A stretch of 64,000 nt of DNA, from the NCBI GenBank assembly GCA_022813625.1, contig JAKLMB010000036.1, positions 62,001-126,000 on the forward strand, in the 5' to 3' direction. The stretch is from Aaosphaeria pasadenensis. Taxonomy: Eukaryota; Ascomycota; Dothideomycetes; Pleosporales. The notes under the pieces were generated by a model that was not told the origin of the DNA, searched no databases, and was given only the letters and a program-made list of their open reading frames with translations. Of the stretch, positions 42,400 through 54,435 are shown in pieces (within the stretch, counting starts at the first letter, position 1; every line of letters begins with the position of its first letter). A program made the translations under genes and the position numbers.

Positions 42400-44189
42400 A
42401 TGGGCGGTGGCACTTCAATTTGGGTGTCCCCTGAGGCGAGGAATGATCCCCGTGAAATTTTCAACGGGCGCCTTGCTTATCTCGCGACCACCATTGCCTT
42501 TGCAGGATGTTCCTATGGTTTCGATCAAGGAAACATTGGCGGCGTCCTTACACTCCCTACTTTCAAACGTGCCTTCGGACTTGATAGATTGAGTGAGGAT
42601 GCTGCAGACCACCGGGCAGGCAATATCGCCGCACTGAGTTCGTCAACCTCTTTTCAAGAATTCCTAGTCTCAAAATACTGATCAATTTGCTATAGTGGCT
42701 GCCGGAGGTGCCGCAGGTGCTCTCATCTCTGCCCCCTTCGCCGATTTCCTTGGCCGAAAATGGGCCATGATGCTTTATGGCGCGATTTACCTCCTTGGAT
42801 GTGCCTTTCAAGAGGTTCCCCATCTTCAATTATTCTACGCTGGCCGATTTCTTGCAGGAGTTGCAATCGGCTCTATGTCTGCTGGTGCACCGCAATTCTT
42901 GTCTGAGAACTCCCCCAAGTCTATTCGTGGCTCCATGACATGTCTCTACAACTTGATGATCATCACCGCGCTTTCTCTCGCCTTTTGGGTCAACTACGCG
43001 GTGTCGAGGTGGAAGAATGTGGATGTCAACGATAACATGCAGTGGCAACTGGCTCTTGGTGTAAGTTCTTTTGACAATCATACCTAGCAGTGATGGCATC
43101 TAATGGACCATACAGATCCAATTGATCCCCGGTGCTGCCATGTTCTTCATGCTTCCTTTCGTTGTCGAGACTCCCCGTGCCCTCATTGCCAGAGGCAAGC
43201 GTGAACAGGGACTCATCAACATGATGAAGCTCCGCGGGCTTCCAGAAGATCACCCTTACCTACAACAAGAGTACATGGAAGTCTGCGCCCAAGTCGATGC
43301 CGAACAGGAAGCATCAGCTGGTCGTAACTACTGGATCGTCGTCAAAGATATTGCTCTCATCCCGAGTAATAGGCGCCGATTTTTCTTGGCTGTCATGCTC
43401 TTCCTGTTCCATAAGTTTACCGGAACTGATTCACTCAACTACTGTATGTTCAAGGATTTGTACCAATACACTGAGATATACTGACATAACACAGTTGCTC
43501 CTGAGATCTTTGAAATGATCGGTGTAAAGGGCGGATCTCAGGCACTTCTTACGACGGGAGTTTATGGTGTTGTCAAGCTCGCTACTACCATCATCTACGT
43601 CGCATTCATTGTCGATCGAGTAGGACGTCGTCTTCCGCTTATGATCGGTGCCACGATGCAGGCTACAGCTATGCTTTACATCGCCCTCTACGTCCGATTT
43701 GCGAACCCTGATGCCGGCGGTGGAACCGAGGCCGGAGGAATTGTTGGCATCATCTTCATCTACATCTATGCCTTCGGTTGGTCATTTGGACACTCTGTAG
43801 CATGCTACGTTGTAGCAGCCGAGATTTTCCCATCCAGAATTCGTTCGTTCTGTATGAGCTGCTGCTTCTTTGTCAACTGGATCGTCGATTTCGGAATCAC
43901 GAAGGCCACCCCGTTGATGATGACACACATGGGTTGGGGAACCTTCCTTCTCTATGCCTGCCTTACCTACTCAGGCGTTGTGTTCATTTTCTTCTGTCTA
44001 CCAGAACTCAAAGGCCGATCTATCGAGTCTATGGACGATCTGTTTCAAAACTCGATCTGGTCTATGTGGAAACGGGCGTATCCCACCGAGGACGAGAAAG
44101 TACGCCACGACGTTGCGGAAATCACCGGCGGGGACAGGGTTATCAACGAGGAGAAGCCGTCTGGGGCTGTACAGGTCGAGAAGATGTAA
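42400..44189 (+). CDS. MFS sugar/quinate-type transporter
   Basis: Four exons (42400-42637, 42696-43060, 43116-43443, 43495-44189) join in phase to 541 residues with 12 predicted helices. Sugar-porter signatures are AGCSYGFDQGNIGGVL in helix one, DFLGRKWAMMLYG after helix two, VVETPRALIARGKREQ at mid-protein, IVDRVGRRLPLMIG in the second half and PELKGRSIESMDDLF at the end. The first donor is the unusual GTTCGT, the same sequence as in the ferroportin-like gene; phase and protein continuity support it. The pattern is close to fungal quinate and galacturonate permeases as well as hexose porters, so an acid sugar or polyhydroxy acid is a plausible cargo. The divergent sialidase-like gene supports an uptake and degradation pair. 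Confidence 0.9.
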
Positions 44190-45557
44190 GAGAGGAAATT
44201 GTTCAGAGAATGTCCGCTGTGGGCAACCAATGTCTGAGGTAGCACGGGGTACAAAATTATCCTACCGTGGTTAGCGCATTGTGAGTAATTTTATGATCCC
44301 ACGAAATTCAGCCAACGAAATGCGTGTGCTTTTCTACTTGATTCATGAAGATCAGGATTCTAGCTGTAGAACCTAATCATGTATAATCTTGTCGGTGATT
44401 GCATGATAGATGTATCTCTACGCGATGGGAAAGAGCTTACTTGGTTGGTGATGGCAGGGACTGGGTCCTGGGATCCACCTGCACACACACACGGCACTCC
44501 GAGATTGTCACAGATATCCTGAATAGCGACCGGGCAGATCTACGGCCATAGTTGATCTGTGCTAACGTTAAAAGCACGCCCACTTATTTGAAACACAAGT
44601 CTCCACAGTGATAACAACAGTAAGGGCTCTAGCTATAACGGCAATCTATCTCATAGAACGTCTAGGTTCTAGAAGTCTCGCTGTAGCAACGATGTGACTC
44701 CTGTAAATAATGGTAAATATTAGTGGCGGTGGTACTGCTGTCTTCATGAGAATTCACGGGGAGTGGTTGTGAATAACAAGCTCTCTGGCTTATTGTAGGC
44801 ACACTGGTAGTGTCCTCTTGCCAACCTGCCCCAGTATATCCCTTGCCTCTTACATCTCTGTTCAGCCAACATCATGTTTTGAGCTCATCATTACGCCGCT
44901 CTTCATGATAAACCCTCCAAGGCCGTATAGTGTGAGAGAAGCAAGACAGGTTACAGTCCCTGATGCGTCCTGAAAATCATTGGTGACAGGTTTGTGGTTG
45001 TCCATGGGTGTTTTGAGGCCAGCAAAGCATTTACTATAAGTATGGTCCGTTATTAGAGCAGGCAAAGTTATAATCAATCACAGATTAACCTGACCTCGTT
45101 GTAGATGCTTTTCGAAGACAGATTCACCTAGACTGAAGTGATATCGAAAGGATCCAAAAGATAACAGAGACACAGCAACAGTCGCAAAGGTACCTATCAT
45201 TTTGCTGCAGTCTGAGCAGGAGGCCAGGAGTCGCCGCCTGGAGCATTTGTGATTGTGTGGCACGGCTGCGTCAATGGCTGCGCTACAATGAAAGTACCGG
45301 TGATTGCGATGATGACAATTCACAGCTAGCCATGGACCTGTTCGCAAGGAACACCTCAAAGCCGGAGTGTGGAGTAAATCGGGGCATGGGGGTGCGTCTT
45401 GTATGGGGAACCGGTGAGAAAGCCGCAAACGTTCCGAAGCTGATTAGGACCTTTCATGTATGGTAGAAAGAGATGCATCGGAATATAGTGTGTCCATATT
45501 CGCATTCCTATTTTCTTCATAACACTTTTTTTTTCAATTAATTACCACTATTCAATC
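44190..45557. other. Spacer of about 1.4 kb
   Basis: 3' UTR of the MFS gene and promoter of the reductase gene. A minus-strand hydrophobic frame (45078-45428, with MIGTFATVAVSLLSFG) can be spliced to short downstream frames, but none of the joins gives a recognisable protein, so it is not called. Confidence 0.4.
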
Positions 45558-46639
45558 ATGGCCTTGAACGAAAAGACATTCGAACTGAATACGGGTGCCA
45601 AAATCCCCGCAGTAGTATGTGAAATGCTTGAGCAGACAGCCGAATTCTTCCTAACATTTAATAGGGATTCGGAACATGGCAAGCTGCACCAGGAGGTACG
45701 CAAAAAAAAAAAAGAATGAACTCTGAAGTTCGGTCGCTCACACAAAATAGAGGCTGGGAGAGCTGTACAGACTGCGATTAAAGCAGGATATCGGCATTTG
45801 GACTGCGCTCCATTATGTGAGTTACTCATCCTCACTGGGGGAAATAAACTAACCGCTTCTCAGACTGGAACGAGCAGGAAATTGGGCAATCCCTCACCGA
45901 AGTCTTGAAGGAAACCTCTATACCACGTTCGGATCTTTTCATCACAACAAAGCTCTGGTCATCGCAGCATTCGCAGGTCGAGACTGCGATTAGGAAATCT
46001 TTAGCAGACCTCCAATTGGACTATGTTGATTTGTACCTTATGCATTGGCCAGTGTCACTGCCACCGAACGATTCTTCGGCAGCGAACTTTGGGAAAGAAG
46101 ACAGAACCGCGCATGCACAAGATTGGGACTTTACCAAGACATGGGCTCAGATGGAGAAGCTCCTCGATCTAGGCCTGGCACGAGCAATCGGTGTCGCCAA
46201 TTTCTCGACCGTCAATATGGAAAAGCTGCTCAAGGTGGCTAAGATTGCCCCAGCGGTCAACCAGACAGAACTCCATCCCTTGCTGCCGCAAGACAAGCTT
46301 AATCAGTTGTGCAGAAAGCATGCGATCCACCAAACAGCTTTTGGGCCCCTTGGTGGAAAAGGCTCAACACTTCATACGCACCCAGTTGTTTTGGAGATCG
46401 CCGAGGCGAAAAAGGGCACGTCTGCACAAGTCTTGCTGTCCTGGGGTGTGAGCCGTGGATGGAGTGTCATTCCGAAAAGTGTCACAGAAGAAAGAATTAA
46501 GGCAAATCTACAGATTTTCAGATTGGATGATAAAGAGGTACAGGCGCTGGATCAACTTGCAAAGACTGAAGGAAGAAGATTTAATAGGCCGAATTGGGGT
46601 ACTACAATTTTCCACGATGATGACGAAACTGTAGCATAA
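45558..46639 (+). CDS. Aldo-keto reductase (aldose-reductase-like)
   Basis: Four exons (45558-45614, 45665-45695, 45751-45816, 45864-46639) give 309 residues in phase; exon 2 is only 31 nt. The third-intron side contains an A11 run. Catalytic tetrad positions are visible: Asp in LDCAPLYWNEQEIG, Tyr in the same motif, Lys in ITTKLWSS and His in LYLMHWPV. The NADP(H) site is seen at VIPKSVTEERIKANL. The length and motifs fit AKR families 2 and 3, which reduce aldoses, aldehydes and keto acids (glycerol or arabinitol dehydrogenases, galacturonate reductases). In a block with a sugar porter and acid-sugar enzymes a role in sugar or uronate reduction is attractive, but it is inference. Confidence 0.92.
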
Positions 46640-47346
46640 TGTAGCTGAAGCAATAAATAAACGATTCACTCAAACCAATTTGCAGTAAGCATAGCTACAT
46701 ACCTACATTTTTGGAGTGGTGTTATCGTGAAAGGCGACTCGATAATGGCCGTGGATGCGCAACAGTGATGAACGACACGATTGTTGTGAAAATGAATCTC
46801 AACGACCTGGAGAACACGCTACCTGGTACGGTATCGGGGTGTCTGCGCTAAGTCACATGGCCACCTAATTTCCTTTCCCCAGAAATGGCACGACACCCCT
46901 TGCTTGCCTGCACCTCGACACGAAGAACTGCGTCTCACAGTCTGACTACGAGTACGATTGTTGCCACCAGGAGAGAACTAGTCACCGGGAACCAAAGGAG
47001 CACGTAGTCATTGTAGCACGTGCGGCAAAGGCCTGCCTGATCCTCGGAGTTGCTTCCAATCTTGCCCCCATCATCAGCAGTTGCAGATGATCACACGCGA
47101 AAACCGGCTTCATCCAATCGAACAAGTATTTACTTTGGACGACTTCCTGGCCAATTAGCATTCCAGCATTTCCCATCGCTCGAACGTTCTCCACAAACGA
47201 CGCCAGCCGTCCCCGCTTTCTTAGAGAGCGACACCAGCATCGGCCCGAATAGGTTCCTAGTCATGACAAATCTCGATCCGTAGAGAACACCGCAAAATTG
47301 CCCTTCATTGTTGTATATTCAACTTCATCAGGGGTTCAATTCCGCA
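46640..47346. other. Promoter region of the Zn2Cys6 regulator gene
   Basis: About 700 bp with no convincing coding sequence. Confidence 0.4.
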
Positions 47347-49656
47347 ATGCCAAAGCGAACGTGGTCGCAATCCAACGAGAATGGGCCAGGCACGTCGCTG
47401 TCGCCAACGGCGCGACCGAAGCCGCCAGAGCAGCCCAACGACATGCCTGCACCGTCTTCAATTACCATCTCACGGAAAGTGAAAGCTTGCTCGACCTGCC
47501 GTCGCCAAAAATTATGTACCCCGAAGAAGTCCGATGTGATTGTCAATGATTAACATTCAGACTAGATTAAGTGTATTATGGACGATAGCGGCCCACCTTG
47601 CAAGAGATGCGCAGAGCGAAATCTGTCCTGCGTACTGAACAAAAGTCTCCAAACCTTAATAGAGGAACGGTCACAGTATGTTACTATTTTGCATATCGAT
47701 TGCTGTACTGTTTCATTGCTGGTGCGATAACGCTTCGAGAGAAGTCATATTCCTTACGCGCATTGCGCCATCAGCCCATGCATACCATTAGCCGTGTCGG
47801 AGACTTCAGCGGTTTCTTTGCAATCCCAATCCGGATTCAGTGATCGCTATTCATGTTGATCAATCATTCCTGCATGATTCCATCACTAACGCACCATAGG
47901 TGGAAAACGACCGTCACCACTGATCTGGATCATATTCATGCAGCACTTCAAGAAGTTCTAGGAAGGCTGTCATTGCCGCCCCTGCCGCCCCTGCAGACTA
48001 CAGGAGGTGCTGATTATGTACCGTCACCCCATGATGATGGTCTCGAACGGGAGGATCCGGGGCCTTCTTGTGACAATTCTCCTCGGGTTTCCCCTCGAGA
48101 TGATGCCCTTCCACATGTCCCTATCGAATCATTATATCAAATTACACGACTACGAGCGCTCCGTTCAGATGATACTCCCGACGAATCGCAACCCACATCA
48201 ACACGGACGCCCAACCATCCAATAAGCGACTTCATTTCACAAGGTCTCGTCAGTCTTGACGATGCGGAACGCCTTGTCAACTTTTACCTCAACCGAATTG
48301 ATCACTTCATGTATATGGTCGGAAGCGGGAGATACCGTGATCTCGAGAGCCTTCGTCGATCGTCTCCTATACTGACTGCGGTTATATGTACCGTCGCCGC
48401 ACTTCACGACCCCAACAGCAACCATCTGTACGGCATCTGTAGTCGGGAGTTCCGGCGCCAGATGGGAGCGGCGATGTTTGACCGCCGGATAGATCGAGAT
48501 CACATCCGGGCTATGTGCATTGGCTCATACTGGTTACATGATGTTTCTTGGACACTCTCAGGCTACGCAATACGGAGAGCTACTGAAGTCAATCTGAGTG
48601 GCATGTTTCAGCGTGCACTCGAAAACAACGAAGAAGCGATGGACTGTATGCGGATCTGGTATACTCTGTACATTTGCGATCATCATCTCTCCATTCTTTA
48701 CGGACGCCCTTCCATCGTCCGAGAAGATGCTGCCATCTCTGGCTGGGAAGAACTGATGACCAGATCGGTGTTCACTGAATCCGATAAACGTTTGGTCAGT
48801 CAGATGGCTTTGCTGATCATCATGAGCAATGTTCGAGAACTTTTCGGCCCTGATACGGGTGAACCAGTACCTCGCGCATTTGCGCCACAATTGACCAACT
48901 ACAGCCGACAAATAGACCAATGGATGGGCTATTGGACGACAGAGTTGATGAGTAAGGTATTTCTTTCTTCTGCATGGATTTAAACTGACGAGTATAGAAT
49001 TACACCAATTCATTGGCGAATTCCCGACCAAGGGCGTCATCTTGCACCACCACCTCGCCAAGCTACATCTCCACTCACATGTTTTTCGTGGGCTCAAAGG
49101 CGCACCTGTACCGACATACTTTCAAGACAGTGCTATTGCGGCAGTCGCTGCTGCAACTTCGATCGTCGAAATGTTGTTAACAGATTTCGACATTAGAGAA
49201 GCCCTTGTAGGCATCCCTCACTACATTCACTCCATGATTGCATTTGCCTGTGTCTTCCTCCTCAAAATCGCAGCACAGCATTCCGGGCAGTACATTGAGG
49301 ACGCCAGAGTGTTGGACATGTCCAACAAAGTCGTGCAGCAATTTCGATCAACTGCAGTCGGGAAGTGGCATCTAGTCCATCTAATGGCTGACGGGTTGGA
49401 GAAGATGACACTATCAAAGATCAAAAGCCCGCCGGTATTTCACAACCCGCCTGTTTCCAATGGAATGGACCAAACAGGAATGCAATATGTCAATGAGCCG
49501 TCCACTACGATGTCCTCAATGGCTAATGGCAATGGAACGGGTATATTCAACGGAGGCATGATTGCAAACCCCTTCGAGGAAGACCTCAACCTATCCACCA
49601 CACCCTTCCTACATTTTGATTCTGGGAACTACGATTTCAACTTCTCTGGATTTTGA
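47347..49656 (+). CDS. Zn2Cys6 fungal transcription factor (with a probable mutated intron donor)
   Basis: Four exons are proposed: 47347-47511, 47566-47675, 47900-48951, 48998-49656, in total 661 residues. The binuclear cluster is split: KACSTCRRQK ends exon 1, and IKCIMDDSGPPCKRC then LSC lies in exon 2, restoring C-x2-C-x6-C...C-x2-C...C only if positions 47512-47565 are removed. That intron ends in ACTAG but starts TTATGT instead of GTATGT; without splicing the frame stops at about 47551. A linker/coiled region (SLQTLIEERSQWKTT) follows, then a fungal regulatory middle region (FVNFYLNRIDHFMYMVG, MRIWYTLYICDHHLS). Intron 2 is long (224 nt). The gene lies beside sugar-acid genes and may regulate them. 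Either the donor is a rare non-GT site, a recent disabling mutation, or a base error. Confidence 0.75.
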
Positions 49657-49689
49657 ATCTAAATTATTGTTCTATTCTTTAATAACCAT

Positions 49690-50661
49690 CTATGCCTTCA
49701 AACTTCTGGCAAAATTCTGGACTTCTTCGGTCAGAGGAATATCCTCAGCCATACCCAAACCCCTAGCAACGGTGATATCAAATCGAGCGGGCCAACTGGC
49801 TACAATAGCTTCGACCTTAGGATCATGCTTCTCTTCTACCAAGTCCAGGGCTTTCTGACCCCCCACCGCTTTCAGTGCATCAAGTATCTGGCTCACCTTG
49901 ACCGTCTGTCCCGGCAGGTTTACTACTCTTCCCTGGTTCTTTCCAAACTTCTCTTTTGGCACGTCTTTTATCGCGACAAGGTTCTTCACCACCGTTTTTG
50001 GAGACGCAACCCACATTTCCAAATCACGACTAACTGGAAGTGCGCTCTTCTCCCCCTTGAGTGGTTCTCTCACTATCCCTGAAGCGAAACTCGATGCGGC
50101 TGCTGACGGGGCACCTGGTCGAACAATGACTGTCGGTAGTCGGGTGACACGACCGTCGATCAATCCTCGTCTCGAGAAGTCGTTGACGAGTGTCTCGATA
50201 ATCAATTTCTCTGCACCATAACTCGACTGCGGGATCGGGATTGTTTTCTCGCTCACGACGTCTCCCAGTTTCTCTGGAGGGCCATATATGGCGAGGGACG
50301 ACGGGAAGACAACGATTACGCCTGGTTGGTTCTTTCTCAGGTAATCGAGGACAAAGCGATGCGAGTCCAAGTTCACAGCGAGACCGAGGTCGAGATTTGC
50401 TTCGGCGCCTCCAGACATAATGCCGTGGAGGAGGTAAGTTGCGTGCCATTGCTGGCTGGAGAGTAATGAATCGACGGCGGAGGAGCTTGTGAGGTCGGCT
50501 TTCTCTGATCTGACGCGAGAGGACGAATTCTGGGGCGAGGGTGGTTCGAAAACGTCGGCAAGGACGAGGTGATGATTTGAATCGGATTCGAGGAGTGCAG
50601 CAGCAAGTTCCTGGCCAATGAAGCCACCTGCACCGGTGATGAGAATGTATTTTGCGGACAT
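49690..50661 (-). CDS. D-erythronate dehydrogenase-like extended SDR (DenD type)
   Basis: A single exon of 323 residues from the ATG at 50661; the open frame extends well upstream, but this ATG places the Rossmann motif ITGAGGFIG at residues 8-16. Further family marks are GGAEANLDLGLAVNLDSHR, FPSSLAIYG, the catalytic Tyr-x-x-x-Lys in QSSYGAEKLIIET, RRGLIDGRVTRLPTVIVRPG and SAAASSFASGIVREPL. These internal motifs match the bacterial erythronate dehydrogenase group in detail, not just the SDR fold. The bacterial enzyme oxidises D-erythronate with NAD+ to the oxo acid that a DUF1537 kinase then phosphorylates; such a kinase lies 7 kb away at 57712. The 33-bp gap to the convergent regulator stop is very tight. 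Confidence 0.88.
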   Translation of the reverse strand: MSAKYILITGAGGFIGQELAAALLESDSNHHLVLADVFEPPSPQNSSSRVRSEKADLTSSSAVDSLLSSQQWHATYLLHGIMSGGAEANLDLGLAVNLDSHRFVLDYLRKNQPGVIVVFPSSLAIYGPPEKLGDVVSEKTIPIPQSSYGAEKLIIETLVNDFSRRGLIDGRVTRLPTVIVRPGAPSAAASSFASGIVREPLKGEKSALPVSRDLEMWVASPKTVVKNLVAIKDVPKEKFGKNQGRVVNLPGQTVKVSQILDALKAVGGQKALDLVEEKHDPKVEAIVASWPARFDITVARGLGMAEDIPLTEEVQNFARSLKA

Positions 50662-51307
50662 CTTTGTGTCAACTTGGAAGGATGGTGGGAGTAAATTGGT
50701 AGTACGAATGTTTTTCGATACTAGCAAAGGCAATTGACGGAGAAAAGCCTGGAATGAATGAATTAGCGAGTAGGAAGCCCAAATCGAGTATTGGATCATC
50801 AATGTATATATCCCATGAACAAATGCCGATATGCGCTGCAATCCGCCAGACGCGCCGTAATGATTTCTGCCAATGACGTGTATTTTTCTCCGACATGCCT
50901 CTTTTCCCCATGGAATTGTGTGTCTTAGGAGCACCAAAGTGGATTTCGGGGTGCACGGTGAGAACCCCGATCGTTTTCCCAACACCAAAACCCCACTTGC
51001 CTCGGTCTGCATTCCGAAAATCGCGACCTTGATTCCGAGGACGCGGCATTGCGCGATTTGGTATGGATATTGGTATAGTGTACAGCTAGCTACCGTGGTT
51101 TACCGTCAGGACTGAACAAACGAGACAACTTACCTCTTAGACGAGACATTCTTTGAGTCTCCATCGGTTTGATTGCAAAAGCACATTGAGTGACCATCGA
51201 TTTGCCAACTTACTACGAGGATCGAAAGTCTAAACCAACAGCACCATTACAAGACCGCTATTAACACCATCTGCAAACTTCGGATACTACATTCGACAAA
51301 ACACACC
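50662..51307. promoter_or_regulatory. Shared divergent promoter region
   Basis: 646 bp between the erythronate-dehydrogenase-like gene (minus) and an aldo-keto reductase gene (plus), suggesting coordinated expression. No operator was assigned. Confidence 0.4.
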
Positions 51308-52360
51308 ATGACAACACAAACCGGAAGCGAGCCGAATGCTTCTTTCCCTAAGATGCAATATGCTCGACTGGGAACTTCAGGGCTGAAAACATCTCGTATA
51401 ATCCTCGGATGCATGGCTTTTGGCAATCCAAAGTGGGAAGGCTCACCATGGACACTCTCGGAGGATGAAAGCATGAACGTGATCAAGCGCGCATGGGATC
51501 TTGGTATCAACACCTGGGACACGGCGAACACGTACTCGAACGGCGAGAGCGAGCGGATTCTCGGCCGCGCAATGAAGAAATTCAACATACCACGGAGCAA
51601 AGTCGTCATCTTGTCGAAGCTTTACTACCCAGTCATGGACGACGATTCGAGGCCTCAACCACCGGATTCATACTCGCAGGAATTAGTCAATCAGATGGGA
51701 CTGAGTAGGAAGCACATTTTCGATGCCGTAGACGCAAGCCTGGAGCGGCTTGGGACGAATTATATCGACGTTTTGCAATTGCATCGACTAGATCGAGATA
51801 CCCCACCCGAAGAGATCATGCGCGCTCTTCATGATCTGGTGACGATGGGCAAAGTAAGGTATATTGGCGGTTCCTCAATGTACACATGGGAATTTGCGCG
51901 GTTACAATACACGGCAAAGTTGAACGGTTGGACTCCATTCACGAGCATGCAGCCTTTCTATAACTTGCTTTATAGAGAGGAAGAGAGGGAGATGATACCG
52001 TTCTGCAAGTCTCAGGGCATTGGCGTCATTCCTTGGTCGCCGCTTGCAAGAGGCTTATTGGGGAGGCCAGTGAACACACAGACGGAGAGGTCGGAGGCAG
52101 ACGCTAAAACAAAGAAATGGTTCGACGATGCCAATCCTGAAATCATCAAAAAGGTGGAAGAGCTCGCTGGTAAGAAAGGTTGCAGCATGGCCAGCGTGGC
52201 AACTGCATGGGTTTTGAAGAAGGGGTGCGCACCAATTGTGGGTTTGACCAGCGTGCGCCGCGTGGAGCAGATATTTGAGTCTTTGACGGTCGAATTATCA
52301 GACGAGGAATGTCAGTTCCTAGAGCAGGAATATCGTCCCCGTGCCGTCCAGGCAATGTGA
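51308..52360 (+). CDS. Aldo-keto reductase (aryl-alcohol dehydrogenase/YajO-like)
   Basis: A single exon of 350 residues from the ATG at 51308. Motifs include MQYARLGTSGLKTSRIILG at the start, INTWDTANTYSNGESERILG (Asp and Tyr of the tetrad), VVILSKLYYPV (Lys), YIDVLQLHRLDRDTP (His), SSMYTWEFARLQ and VIPWSPLARGLL, and a coenzyme site at PIVGLTSVRRVEQI. The length and motifs place it in the AKR9/AKR11-like group that uses NADP(H) on aldehydes and ketones. It is divergent from the erythronate-dehydrogenase-like gene, so it may supply or remove an aldose or keto intermediate of the same route, but many members are general aldehyde reductases. Confidence 0.92.
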   Translation: MTTQTGSEPNASFPKMQYARLGTSGLKTSRIILGCMAFGNPKWEGSPWTLSEDESMNVIKRAWDLGINTWDTANTYSNGESERILGRAMKKFNIPRSKVVILSKLYYPVMDDDSRPQPPDSYSQELVNQMGLSRKHIFDAVDASLERLGTNYIDVLQLHRLDRDTPPEEIMRALHDLVTMGKVRYIGGSSMYTWEFARLQYTAKLNGWTPFTSMQPFYNLLYREEEREMIPFCKSQGIGVIPWSPLARGLLGRPVNTQTERSEADAKTKKWFDDANPEIIKKVEELAGKKGCSMASVATAWVLKKGCAPIVGLTSVRRVEQIFESLTVELSDEECQFLEQEYRPRAVQAM

Positions 52361-52657
52361 GGATGCCTTGCTTTAGTACATACCAAATAGATAATCTATC
52401 ACAATTGGCGATGATATCTTAGGCTTAGCATATGCATTGATTGAGACTGTGATAGTTCGACCGTTCAGCTGAGTAGTGTTAATTCATTCACGTTGGCTTT
52501 TATGCTTGGTTCTGAAACGAATGAGACAATGTTACGTTTACTCTCCTTTCAAGTACTATTGAAATAGTATAGAGAGATTTGGGGTATTCTAAGGCTTTTC
52601 CTATAGATGTATAACGGCTCTGTGGCTAAGTGCCCAAATTCCAATAAGGTCAGGATG

Positions 52658-54435
52658 TTAAGACGAAGTGACCTTTGTATCCACATGACCCTTCGACGGT
52701 GCTCCGCCATCAACTTGCTCCGGCAATGACCCACTATCCGTATCATCACCATCCGATGTATGCGACGGATCGATTGCCTTGGAATCCTTCCTGTTCTTCA
52801 GATACAGGTTTAATAGATGAGCTCCGACAATCAAAGACGTAGACATTGAAAGAGAGAATGCATAACCCCTGGGGAATCGCGGTGCTTGGACGGTCGGGTA
52901 TGCTAATAGCCCTGTCCAAGCGGTGGAGGATTGCGCAATGATGTTTATGAATACCAGCGTAAACGAACGCATTTCTGGAGAGTCGCGGAGCATGTTGTTG
53001 ACCCAGCCATGTAGGACGCTGGACAGAGCGAACGACCAGCCGTAGTTACAGTAAGCGAACCATTTCGCGGATTCGGGGACATGCCATATGGTCTGTATAT
53101 CGGAGAAGCTCAAAGTTAGTTCACCAGTACGTTTTATTTTTTTGTGATGGTGAAGAGGGACGTACCAAGATTAGATTTGTGATCGTGTTCATACCACTTG
53201 CAAACGTGATGGCCCACACAGGTCCCCACAGCAGATCTGATGAGAAGTTCGCAAATAGTGTGAAGAAAATTCCAGCTGCTGGAGGAATCGTGCCATACTC
53301 GTTCACAGTCGCCGAGTCGTACCTCTTCAAGCTCTTGAGCCATAGCAGAAACGCGCCCGAATTAATGCCAGCATTCCAGAACAACACGTCGACAAAGACG
53401 ACAATCCAGAAGTGCTTGCTAGACATGATCTTCTTGATGTGGTGAAATTTGAGTTTTCCCTGTACCTTGTGACCGTTTTTACCAAGGCGCTGGCGAGCAA
53501 TAGCTAAGTCATTGTCGTTAAGAACGTATCTGTTCGGCTTGTCGATAGTGCCAGGGATTACAAAGTAGCCGACGATTCCAACGGGTATGGTAATGATAGC
53601 GCAGATGATGTACATCCATCTGAATTTGCGTCAGTGGTTGCTTCTGGCTCCTCGAACAGATCATAACATACCTCCACCCAGAAAGGCCATGAACACCCTC
53701 AAGACCCCTGGTGGCACCGGCCTGAACAAGTCCTGCCGTTAGGGTACCTATGGGTAGTCCAGTGTACCATACTCCTCCACGACGACTGATCTCGTGACCA
53801 CGATACCAAGAGCCTATGGTTTTGTCAATGACCGGTTCCAATGCGAAGTGGCATTGCTAACTCACCAAGAAGATAATGCACTGCTGGGAAGTAGGCAGCC
53901 TGTGGCACTGTTAGCCAGAGTAATATGGCGGGAAGACGCAGTGGAGTACCTCAAACCATCCCACCAAGAAACGATATGCAGCCATTTCCGCGAACGATTG
54001 GGCTCTGAACTGCAGCAGCGTGGCAACACCCCAAAGAATGTCCATTCCGGGAATCAGCCAGTACATTGGCAGGTATGTAAAGATGAATAGGAACGGTATC
54101 TGCCCTAAAACCGCTCCGATGATATACATCGTTTGTAACCGGATGAGTTCATTGCCGTAGAACCCAAGTTCTTCTTTCATACCACCAACATAGGCATTGT
54201 CTAAAGGGAGAATCAGAATCTCAGAATTGTAGATTAAGCAATCTCAAGAGTTCCTGAACTTACTGAGGTTGTTCTGGTCCAAGTTCTTGACCCAGTAAGA
54301 GACCAAAATGTACGGCACCAAGACAAGATCAAGCTTTGTAATGAACTTTTTCTCCTCTGGGGTATCGTCAATTGAGAACCATTGAATCTTCCACCATTTC
54401 CGCCGTGGCACACCGGAGTGAGATGCCATTGCCAT
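52658..54435 (-). CDS. DAL5-type anion:cation symporter (MFS)
   Basis: Six exons (54435-54264, 54200-53950, 53899-53866, 53813-53672, 53619-53166, 53092-52658) join in phase to 495 residues; exon 3 is only 34 nt. Family marks are KKFITKLDLVLVPYILVSYW and NLDQNNLNNAYVGGMKEEL, which is the typical N-terminal segment of the allantoate/nicotinate/pantothenate permease family, then GVWYTGLPIGTLTAGLVQ. The last join uses an ATACAG acceptor instead of the nearer TTTGAG because only it preserves phase. Family substrates are small organic anions such as allantoate, vitamins and, in yeast Soa1, sulfonates. It lies 638 bp downstream of an LLM flavin monooxygenase on the same strand. A second ATG at 54429 is an equal start candidate. 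Confidence 0.9.

Noticed and set aside
45078..45428. Minus-strand hydrophobic frame with MIGTFATVAVSLLSFG
   Set aside because: Several splices to short downstream frames are possible but none yields a recognisable protein or consistent family; left as unassigned intergenic.
47322..47346. GGGGTTCAATTCC near 47332 resembling a tRNA B box
   Set aside because: No matching A box or acceptor stem could be folded around it, and it sits in the leader of the regulator gene.
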